From Tricholoma matsutake (taxonomy: Eukaryota > Basidiomycota > Agaricomycetes > Agaricales > Tricholomataceae): 64,000 bases of DNA. This document shows, one piece after another, positions 54,780 to 64,000 of the stretch. The DNA is taken from NCBI GenBank assembly GCA_026075535.2, contig AP026542.1, positions 8,804,001-8,868,000 of the forward strand. The letters are read 5' to 3'. How positions within the stretch are numbered: position 1 is the stretch's first letter; the number at the start of each line of letters is the position of its first letter. The position numbers and the translations under genes were made by a program. Under the pieces are notes generated by a model. That model had not been told where the DNA came from. It was given only the letters and a program-made list of their open reading frames with translations, and searched no databases.

Positions 54780-56248
54780 AACTATTGTGTCGACATCCAT
54801 TTGATTGCTGGCATCCAATGCATTATGCCGTGTTCTTTTAAGAATGTTCTATTGTTCACTAATTTCAGTCTTCCACAACTTCATTTGTTGTGGTGTAAGT
54901 TTAGGCAAATTAGCAAACATGAATTCAGAAGATAACTTCTTATGAGTTTCTGTTTTATTCAGCCATTTTGATTCAATTAATTACAGCAACTCACAGTTGA
55001 CTTGAAAGTCCTTTTTAGCATGATTTATGTCATGAAGATTAAGTTCAGTCAAATCATCATCAAAGTTAGCAGTTATAGACTTAGTAAGTGCTTGTGATTC
55101 ACAAGTTAAAGCTTCTCATTTTCTTAGTCTTTCTGCATCATGCTCATCCTCACATTCATTGATAGCTTCCCAGTGTTTCATGACTTGAAGTGCAAAATTG
55201 GAAAAATGATAAGATAAGTACAGGTTCTCTATAGTCTCAGTTGATGCAAGCAATGGTATGTCATTATGGAAAGGTTTGAAGTGACTTAATACAAACAGTT
55301 TATATATATGATTAGTTGGACATGGTATAGACATGCCAATTACTCTAGGGACTAAAGTTTGTCTAGTTATATGGTGTTGGTGATCTGTATGCTGTACAAT
55401 TTGATGAGTGTCATGTAGTGGATGAGGAAATAGAAGTCTGTATCTGTGATAAGTTCCTAATCTTTTGGGTAATTGATCAGGATGTTGTTTGCCTTGTTTT
55501 TCAATATTAAAACAGCACACAAATACATAAAAGGAAATATGGTCCAGATTGTGATCTCTATAAATATAGTTATCAATTTGTGTGTGCTTCAACAGTTTAC
55601 CTTCCTTGTCAACATGTATGCGAAGAGTCATAGGTTCTACTTCATCATTATCATTATCACTAGTATCAGTGTCTTTGTCAGCAAAAGTAAGTTGGTTATG
55701 CACATTGACATTATTAGTCTTTTGTTTTACATACATCAATAGCATATTAGAAAGCATTGGAGCTGTACTATGAGATTCTTTTCCATCAGCAAGACCACGT
55801 ATATATCGTGCAGCTTGCTGAGCATGGATTTGCTGCTGTTTGTTAAATTGAGATAAGCATTTATGCAGCAGGTTTTTTGCTTGCTCTTTAATAGATTTTC
55901 CTTGACTGGACTCAGCAGCACGCAATACTGCTTTTGACAAAATAGATAAAACCTCATAAGTTTTCAAATCTTTTTTTGTGATATAATCTGTAATATAGAA
56001 CATTGCAGCCTTAGCAGCTTTGCCAGATAATATGCATTTTAGATCATGATTATGGCAGCAGTATACTAAGATGAAAGGATTGTGGTAATTTACATTAGGA
56101 TCTAAACACTTTAAGTATATTGAGTTAGTTTCAGAATCAAACCAAGATTCTTGTACAATTTCATGTGGAAACTGAAATCGGCAAGTCCCAGTGTTCCCAT
56201 ACTTATGGCATACATCATGACATGTATGTCTTTGCAATGCTTCACCAC
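54780..56248 (-). pseudogene. Helitron replication protein, C-terminal part with catalytic tyrosines
   Basis: On minus the frame reads ALQRHTCHDVCHKYGNTGTC, CRFQFPHEIVQES and CILSGKAAKAAMFYITDYIT, a pattern I recognise from Helitron Rep regions. The two tyrosines in YITDYITK (near 55970-56010) are the likely Y2 catalytic pair. It continues through LRAAESSQGKSIKEQAKN to about 55116, then with stops to about 54780. The N-terminal half with the HUH motif lies at 61946 and beyond, displaced by the Gypsy at 56249-61940. Confidence 0.8.
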
Positions 56249-56430
56249 TGGAAGGAAGCCGAAGCTTCCAACACTCAGGGACCGAGAAACTATAAGGAAC
56301 TTAATATATTTCAAGGGGGGAATCTAGAATACAGTACAAGTACTCGAAGTGTAGACTATATACTACTGGAATAACATGTGATAATGGTGGGGCATGTGAT
56401 AACAGTGATGATGTAAGAGGCACTCTTACA
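56249..56430 (+). repeat. 5' LTR of the third Gypsy family
   Basis: 182 bp beginning TGGAAGGAAGCCGAAGC and ending CACTCTTACA. Confidence 0.85.
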
Positions 56431-57190
56431 CTCTCTCATACTCCAAAAAAATGACTGGGGGGGGGGGTAGCGAGGTCACTGGGAGTGGTGTTGACGAGGA
56501 CAAGGATCAGTGTTGACAAGGGTAGGTAATTGACAAGGATGACGGTGGGTTCACATTGATGAAGGCAGGCTGGGCATTGATGACAACAGGTATTGATGAG
56601 GATGTGGACCCAAGGGTGACTTTACGTGCTCCAAAGAACACTGAGTCACAATTGTTGACAAACATGTCGATGGCAGGGGTTCATGAGGGTTGGCAAGGAC
56701 AAGGACAGGCGTTGACAAGGACAGTGGTGACGGTGCATGGGTGATGTGGTGCTGGGGACAGGGACATGGACAGTGACATGGTGGGGGGTGGCGAAACGAT
56801 GTGTTTACATGGCACCCAGGGTGAGCTGGGGCAGATTGGCAGTGAGAGGGGGATGGGGGGTGAACAGGGAGCTTCCATGGGTGTGGACGGTGTCATCAGT
56901 GACATGGCATGGGCGCGAGACATGGGGGTTGGCAAAATGGCGCCATTCCGGGGGATTCGGGGCAAGCTGAGTGGATGGGGCAGGTCCTGGGGGTGCTCTC
57001 GTGGGTTTAGGTGCGTGCTCCATCATTTCCCAACTGCAGCTCATGGTCCAGAGTGGGCCAGAGCAGGGGATATGGCTGTTGTTGATGATGTGGCAGGTCT
57101 GGTGGGCTCACGGTAGATAACGGGGGCAAGCAGGGGGGAACAGGGTGTGGTGGGAGGTGGTTTTGGTTGTCGTTGTAGATGTTGGGGCTG

Positions 57191-57196
57191 GCTATA
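57191..57196 (+). promoter_or_regulatory. Possible internal TATA box before the Gypsy Gag
   Basis: GGCTATAAAATCACC lies about 70 bases before the first Gag ATG (57262) and about 760 bases after the LTR. It looks like a core promoter, but only by motif and spacing. Confidence 0.35.
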
Positions 57197-57261
57197 AAAT
57201 CACCGATATTCGTTGGAAAATCACATCGTAAAACCTCCCCACCACTCGACTCTTGTACACC

Positions 57262-58306
57262 ATGAACAACAACGTCCTAGACACCGTAAATCTTAACACC
57301 GACCATCAAACTGTCTCGAAAACCTTCACGAGCCATGTCATTGACAACGTGAAACCAGTCATGACAACTTCTTCGACAACCTCGAAACACTGTTCAATCT
57401 TCCTTATCCAGCGTCTCAACATTGACACCATCTCCTACACCCAGCCTGCCACCCCTGACAACCACACCGACACCCATTGTTCATCATAATGTGCATACAG
57501 CGACCATGAGTGAAGACTCAGACAACGAGGTTTACACACCATCACAAACAATGGCTCCCCTCATCAAACCACTATATGCATCTGCCAAAGTCAGACAAGG
57601 GTCAGCAAATGCAGCCCCATTGTTAACAGCAGGATCGCTGAGCATTCAGCTGACAATTCATAAGGGATGTTACAAATGCAGGGTATTTTACACAGGCCAC
57701 ATGTCACGCGAATGCCCAGTCAGCAGGGTGACCTTGGAAGCGTGCAAAGCAGTGACAACCGAGAATGCGGCAAAAGCAAAGACCACGTATGAGCGCAGCG
57801 CTAGCTTCTCCAATACAAATGCGCAACAAGTCACCCACATGGCAGCAGTATTTGGGGAGAGTGACAATGAGGATTATTTCCAGGACGTTTTGTCTGATAA
57901 CGAAGGAAACGAGTGTGTATCCTCTGTTTTGGGTCTGCTGCATCATCTCAAATGGACCTGCTGCATTGATGCACCGATGACCTGTGCACTGACTCCCATT
58001 GATGCCCTTATTGACCACGGTTGTCCCCCAGTGTTGATTTCAACTGAACTGGTGGAAATTCTGGGATTGGTACCAAGGAAACTTTTCAAAGCAATGAGTG
58101 TATCGGGCGCGTTTACGAAAGAGCAAAGAAGACCGGACTCTAGGTTATTATTATCACACTACTGTAAACTACACATCCAATTGCCAGACGCCATATGGAA
58201 ATCACGCGTCGTGAACGCAATGATTTGTCCTCAACTTCACACCGACCTCATACTCAGACTGGATTTCTTGGTGAGGAATCATATTGTTGTGGACGCAAAA
58301 GAATGA
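57262..58306 (+). pseudogene. gag: Gypsy Gag and protease, third family
   Basis: A first short frame opens MNNNVLDTVNLNTDHQ at 57262 and ends at 57489. The next overlapping frame (57422-58306) carries a zinc-knuckle-like CYKCRVFYTGHMSRECP near 57670 and a protease-like ALIDHGCPPVLIS near 58010, where the catalytic DSG/DTG is DHG and thus altered. A frameshift joins the two. Likely non-functional. Confidence 0.75.
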
Positions 58307-58435
58307 ACGGCAATTGCTAAGGAATCAAACTATGATTTACTAAACCCCCCGGACCCTGTCACGCAGAGAAAGTGAACACCAGAAAATCTGTGGAAGCAAC
58401 GGAAACAGCAGGCTAAAGAAATAAAATTAGGACGA

Positions 58436-61400
58436 ATGCAAGCACAAGAGAAACGACGGGTGGTGCATACCGAACTAGAAGGCTTGTTTGAAGAAAACCC
58501 TGAGAGATTTAATTTCTCCAAGGAAACGTCCTGTGGACCTGACATCATAGGATTGATACAATCACATATCGAAGAACTAGCAACACTGGCTGAGCTGCAG
58601 CACCTGGACACAGAGTACAAACAGAAATACCAAAACCTTTTCCCAACGGATATACCGCACATAAAAGATCTACCACACGGAGTTTATCATAACATTGAAT
58701 TGCTACCTGGTGCACCAGTTTCAGTGGCACGAGCGTATGGGTGTCCATGGAAATACTGGCCAGGATGGAAAACCCTAATTGAACAGCACTTAGCAGCAGG
58801 GAGGATTCGACCATCATCGTCTCCCTATGCATCACCTTCCTTCATTATCCCGAAGGCAGACCCCACAGTCCTACCACATTGGGTCAACGACTACTGACAC
58901 TTGAATCGTTTGACAATACCTGATAATTACCCACTTCCTTGAATAGACAACATCCTAGTGGACTGCGCGAAAGGGAAAATTTGGGGGAAAATAGACATGA
59001 CTAACTCATTCTTCCAAATGTTGGTAAACCCCGAGCATGTGAAGTACACTGCAACATTGACACCATTCAGGTTGTGGGAATGGGTAGTCATGCCAATGGG
59101 CCTGAGGAATTCCCTGGCGATGCATCAGCGATGGGTGACACTGGCGTTAAGGGAACTGATAGGCAAAATCTGCCATGTGTACCTTGATGATATTATCATC
59201 TGGTCGATGTCGGTATCAGAACACAGGAAAAATGTGGCTAGAGTATTGGAAGCACTGGGCAAAGCACACCTTTACTGCTCAATGAAAAAGTCCTCACTGT
59301 TTGCAATGGAAATGGACTTTCTGGGTCACCATATTTCCGCAAAAGTGACACGCATATTGAATTGGCTGGCACCAACATCTGCAAAACATGTCTGTCAATT
59401 TTTGGGCCTGGTGCAATACATAGTGCAATTCCTGCCATCACTGGCAGAACATACCATAGTGCTTACACCACTGACAAGAAAAGAATGCAACTGAAACTTC
59501 CCAGAATGGACCAACCTACACCAATATGCGTTCGAGGCAATAAAACAATTGGTTGTAAGCAGAGACTGCCTCACGACAGTGGATCATGAAAACCCTGGTG
59601 AAAACAAGATCTTCGTAACCTGTGATGTGAGCAAATGGCGTACAGGAGCAGTCTTGGCATTTGGACGAACTTGGGAGACTTCACGACCGGTAGCATTCGA
59701 AAGCCAGCAACTGAATAATGCAGAAAGAAATTATCCTGTACATAAACAAGAAATGCTGTCAATCATGAGAGCTATGTGAAAATGGAGAGTGGACTTACTC
59801 GGATCGCACGTCAACATTTACACAGATCATAAAATGTTACAAAACTTTGATTACCAATGGGACTTATTGCAACAACAAGCACGATGGATGGAGTACCTTT
59901 CACAATATGAATACACAATCAACTACATCCAAGGAGATAGAAACATGGTCGCGGACACGCTTTCCAGACTACCGGACACAGTGGACGAGAAGAAACCGAA
60001 CGTAGTGGTGGCTGCTATGTTTGCAATTGAGAGCGACCCAAAATTGATTCGAAGAATTAAAAAGGGATACCGGGTTGACAGTTGGTGCAAAGGCATTTTG
60101 GCAGACTGGAAAAGGGGGGTACTGGACAAGAAACTGGAGATCACTGTACAAAATGGTTTACTGTTCACGGGGATGCGATTGATCATTCCAAAATACAAGC
60201 ACTTACAAGAACAATTTTTCCAACTGGCACACGACAATCTTGGACATTTCGGAGTGAGCAAATCCTATGCAAGCTTGTGGGATGAATACTACTGACCAAA
60301 CATGAGGAAAAACTTGATGGAAGGATATGTACCTTCATGCCCAGAGTGCCAAAGAAACAAATTGTGGACATCATGACCAGTGGGACCATTACACCCCCTA
60401 TCAGTACCCAATAAGTGCTTTCAGTCAGTGGCGTTGGATTTTGTGGGACCATTGCTGACAGATGATGGCTATGACATGATCATCACCATGACAGACCGCA
60501 TGGGAGCAGACCTACAAATGGAGCCTTGCATGAGTACAATAACAGCAGAGGAGTTTGCCATAATATTTTTCAACAAATGGTTCTGTGAAAATGGATGCCC
60601 GGAGGAAATCATCAGTGACAGAGACAAAATCTTTGTGTCAAAATTCTGGCGTGCACTAATGAAAATCATGGGGATAAAACACAGGATGTCAATGGCTTAC
60701 CATCCACAGACAGACAGATCATCGGAACATATGAACAAAACCATGATTCAGGCACTGTGCTTCCACGTCGAATGTAATCAATCAGGTTGGGTGAAGGCAC
60801 TGCCAAAAGTACGATTTGATATTATGAACACGCTAAATGCGTCAACGGGTTTCTCTCCATTTGTTCTGAAAACGGGAAAGTCACCACAGTTGATACCACC
60901 TATAATAAGAGATGACAGCCCAGAAGAACAATTAGAGATGGAAACAGAAGCGGCACACACGCTGGTGGAGAGCCTAGAACTCATAACGGACCAAGCTAGA
61001 GACACACTTTTGGCAGCAAAAATATCACAGGCACACCATGCAAACACGGAAAGGGTGGCGGACCCAGAGTATAAAGTGGGAGATAAGGGGATGTTAGCAA
61101 CGGGGCATTGGAGGCGAGAATACTTACAAGCAAAAAGTGGGCGAGTCGCGAAGTTCATGCCTCGATTTGACAGACCTTATGAGGTCACAAAAACTCACCC
61201 AGAAACATCGGACTACACGCTAGCACTGCCAGGATTGTCAAAAGTTTTTCCAACATTGCATGCTTCCCACCTGCGACTGTTTATTGAAAATGAGGATGAG
61301 AAATATCCCAGCAGGAAGCAATCGAAACCAGGACCAATTGTGATGGAAAAAGGGAGCACAGAGTATTTCATCAAGTGGATTATAGACTCCTGGCCACGAG

Positions 61401-61518
61401 GACAAGGAAAACAATATCTTGTGTGATGGCTCGGATATGGACAGGAGCACAATCTTTGGTTGCCATGGAGCAAACTTCTGGAGACAGAAGCTTTGGTGAA
61501 ATATGAGGAAGAAAGTTG
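58436..61518 (+). pseudogene. pol: Gypsy Pol, third family (RT, RNase H, integrase, chromodomain) with many TGA
   Basis: In order: RT start (GRIRPSSSPYASPSFIIPK), RT core KIDMTNSFFQM and VYLDDIIIWSM (59180), RNase H VTCDVSKWRTGAVLAFG (59610) and YTDHKMLQNFDYQ, integrase with HDNLGHFGVSKSYASL, CPECQRNK, VALDFVGPLLTDDGY and SMAYHPQTDRSSEH, and a C-terminal chromodomain-like YLV*WLGYGQEHNLWLPW. Single TGA codons break an otherwise continuous frame at 58895, 59492, 59777, 60293, 60374 and 61424, at sites where Arg (CGA) or Trp (TGG) is expected. Few frameshifts are seen, so damage is mostly by transitions. Confidence 0.9.
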
Positions 61519-61760
61519 AGAAGATGTTTTTGTTTGGAGGCACGGCAAGTGTAAGAGATCCTATCTCTTACCATCTTACTTACTAGCGACACCAACCATG
61601 AATGCGATCAGCATACGCTCAATCGATCACACTTACATCATGGACATGGTCACATGACAAATCATGCGTATGATAGTTCTTATTGTAGACGAGATTGTAT
61701 TGTGTACTTTACTTTTCTAAACCATACTATTTTCCAGTTAGCTCGTTCGAACTGCCTGAG

Positions 61761-61940
61761 TGTTTGAACCGAAGCTTCCAACACTCAGGGACCGAGAAAC
61801 TATAAGGAACTTAATATATTTCGAGGAGGGAATCTAGAATACAGTACAAGTACTCGAAGTGTAGACTATATACTACTGGAATAACATGTGATAATGGTGG
61901 GGCATGTGATAACAGTGATGATGTAAGAGGCACTCTTACA
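61761..61940 (+). repeat. 3' LTR of the third Gypsy family
   Basis: 180 bp, TGTTTGAACCGAAGC...CACTCTTACA. No clear purine tract precedes it. Confidence 0.85.
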
Positions 61941-61945
61941 ACCAC

Positions 61946-64000
61946 ACATTTTTACCTCATTCAGAAACAACATCTTCCAGTTATCAAAGTCAAAGTCAGA
62001 TTTTAAATCTTGTGGTGGAGGTGCATGTGGTGGACATTGAATTCTTGGTTCAAAATCTTTGTCTACAACTATGTCAATATCAGGCAAATCATGTTTAATA
62101 ATACCTTCTAAATATACAAATAGTTTCTTTTCAAATGCAGGATAAGATCTAAGTTGGGCATGTAAATCAGTAGGATTTAATGCTCCTACAAGCCAAATAA
62201 TAAAATGACCATGTAGACCACCTTGTTCAGTGCATTCTGTTGTTCGATAAAAAGCCTGCATATGACCAAGTATTCCACCACGATCATTAGATCAACGTAC
62301 AGCAAAGTTCCAACCAAATAAATGTTCAAACAATGAGTTTATTGAGAATTCAAAAAAATCTGCAGCTGCAACTGGATCTCTAGCTAAATGCAAAGCACGT
62401 TTAGTACTAGATACAAGAACAGGAAATCTTTCATCTAGGTTGACTGTAGTATCACCACACATAACTTGAAATATAGGACTATTTGCAGCATTTGGATTTG
62501 CAGTAAAATATAAAGTTGGAATAGCAAAAAAACTTGTGTAACTTCATATAGTATTTCTGCAAGAAAATTTAGAAGCCTGTGATCCTGGGATTTTTGCAGC
62601 AATTGTATTTACTTGTTTCAGAAGATTCATTACAGTTTTATGGTCATCACTCAATTGTGCAATGCTTCCTTCATGTTCTAAATGGTTTGCCACAGCTGAT
62701 ACTCTTTTTTCAGCTATAGAATCAAAATGGGAACTTTTTACTGTAAAATGAGTCTGTAGATGAGCCATTCTATGTTCAATAATGTTCCATACAACAGAAA
62801 TAAATGAATGATGGTATCTAAAAGAAAAGTCAGATAAAGATATACTGTAATTGGCTTGTTGTTGAAATGATATAGGTACAGGCCAAGTTGGATCTTCAAA
62901 TCCACCAATTCCAAAAGGAAATAGTGTTGGATACATTCCCATCAAAAGACTAGGGTTGTTATATTCTGATATAGCAGAAGCTCCATGATGAATAACAAGA
63001 TCAGGGTGATCAGAAGGATTTTGTACAAGATTACACAATGCAGAAGAAGTAAAAGTACGGCCTTGTAGTTTCACACTTTCAGGATCAGCAACACCCATTT
63101 TTTCTAAAAATATTATAGACTCATCACTTGCAACATCTTTTGCACTTAAATTCAAAGCAGGATGATCATCAATACCAGCTGTTTCCTGATCAAAAGTAGA
63201 TTTTACATCTGATTCTGTGTCATGAACAACAAGTTGGTCTAATCCAGGCAAAGTATCATCATCTGGATACAAATCAGCATTGTGTGGATCAAGAATGATG
63301 CTAGTATACAAAGGATTTTTAGCAACATCCTTCAGCCATACCAAGAAATCCCATACCTTTTTTTTTCTAATATGAAACATATTTTTGAGACATTCTTTTT
63401 TATACTTTCCTGGACCAATAAACACAACAGATAACATTTTATTAACATGATCAGGAGTTCAAGGTAGCACTGTTGCAGTTGACACAACATTCATATCATG
63501 AGCACATGTATTTCCATGAAACACACGTGGTTGACTAGGATCTGATGACTGATACAAACGTGATACATGGGCAGTACACCGATAAACAGCACAAGTCATT
63601 TCTTCAACCCATGTTAGATCTTGAAATTGTTCAGGTAATTATCCTCAAAATAAATTGTTAGCAAGAGCAAAATGTGGCATTTTATTTTTCTGCAACTGAG
63701 TACAACAGTCCTTACAAAGATGCAGTATTGACTTATGGAATTCATCACACTCATTTGTAATACCACTTGGATGAGCATAAGATGTTTCAATGGTTCAGGT
63801 AATGATGTAAATGAAACTATAAGTAGAGGATTTTTGCACTGAAGAAGATGCAAATTGAGTTTATCATATATGTTATCAAAGTTCTGAAGAGAAATATTTT
63901 CAATACCATCATGATTTACTCTACTGCAACAAGCACATGTTTGAAATGTTGACACATTTGTAGCACTGCACTATGCATGCAAGCAGTCATATATATTACT
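61946..64000 (-). pseudogene. Helitron replication protein, N-terminal part with HUH motif (runs off the window)
   Basis: On minus, from the window edge: a Cys-rich start CACCSRVNHDGIENIS (near 63930), the conserved block MLSVVFIGPGKYKKECLKNM (63437), GMYPTLFPFGIGGFEDP (62940), SLFEHLFGWNFAVR*SNDRG (62300) and the HUH nickase motif GGLHGHFIIWL (about 62196-62230), ending LNEVKMCG at the Gypsy insertion. The frame then continues as EALQRHTCHD at 56243. TGA codons where Arg is expected occur near 63460 (ATVLP*TPDH) and 62293. This is the Helitron_like_N plus Rep arrangement known from fungal Helitrons. Orientation is leftward and the 5' end lies outside the window. Confidence 0.85.

Larger units (their letters stand above)
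56249..61940 (+). mobile_element. Ty3/Gypsy element of a third family, inserted in the Helitron, TSD ACCAC
   Basis: LTR-like ends 56249-56430 (182 bp) and 61761-61940 (180 bp) with perfect duplication ACCAC at 56244-56248 and 61941-61945. The LTRs end in the palindrome TGTAAGAGGCACTCTTACA and differ mainly in their first 15 bases. An 800-bp leader with repeated TTGACAAGG-like units precedes the coding part. Gag-pol is on plus, with about eight in-frame stops. Confidence 0.9.

Overview
The window is nuclear DNA of an agaricomycete mushroom. The host genes are split by many short GT-AG introns (about 48-120 bases). The repeats carry families typical of agaricomycetes (DUF6589, chromovirus Gypsy, Copia, Helitron, pogo/Tigger relics). 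One Gypsy element is exactly 6,047 bp with 426-bp LTRs. From memory these are the dimensions reported for marY1 of the matsutake mushroom Tricholoma matsutake, so that species or a close relative is the likely source. I could not check this against a database.

Layout: 53-2,858 is an acetoacetyl-CoA synthetase gene. 3,041-15,006 is a large terminal-inverted-repeat element with a perfect 9-bp target duplication. It holds a DUF6589 gene and a convergent RecQ-like helicase gene, and a marY1-like Gypsy (3,720-9,764) has jumped into it. 15,414-31,649 is a host gene island, every gene on the minus strand: TFIIF beta subunit, cytochrome c, a membrane protein, an Hsp20-domain protein, an atypical protein kinase and a copper radical (glyoxal) oxidase. 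Two short relics (a TA-flanked TIR element and a pogo-like remnant) sit between them.

From 33,159 to the end the window is nested retroelements. A Copia element (33,446-45,691) received an intact marY1-like Gypsy in gag (34,736-40,782). Its 3' half (42,636-45,691) is inverted between two Gypsy solo LTRs, and exchanged target duplications prove the inversion. Next come a 662-bp TIR element, a decayed Gypsy of a second family (47,517-53,974), and a Helitron replication gene split by a third Gypsy (56,249-61,940).

The most notable points are the DUF6589/helicase element as a candidate undescribed transposon, the LTR-mediated inversion with swapped duplications, a predicted self-priming site conserved between two Gypsy families, and pervasive CGA-to-TGA decay in the repeats that fits CpG deamination. 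The host genes look intact. No tRNA, rRNA or CRISPR was recognised.
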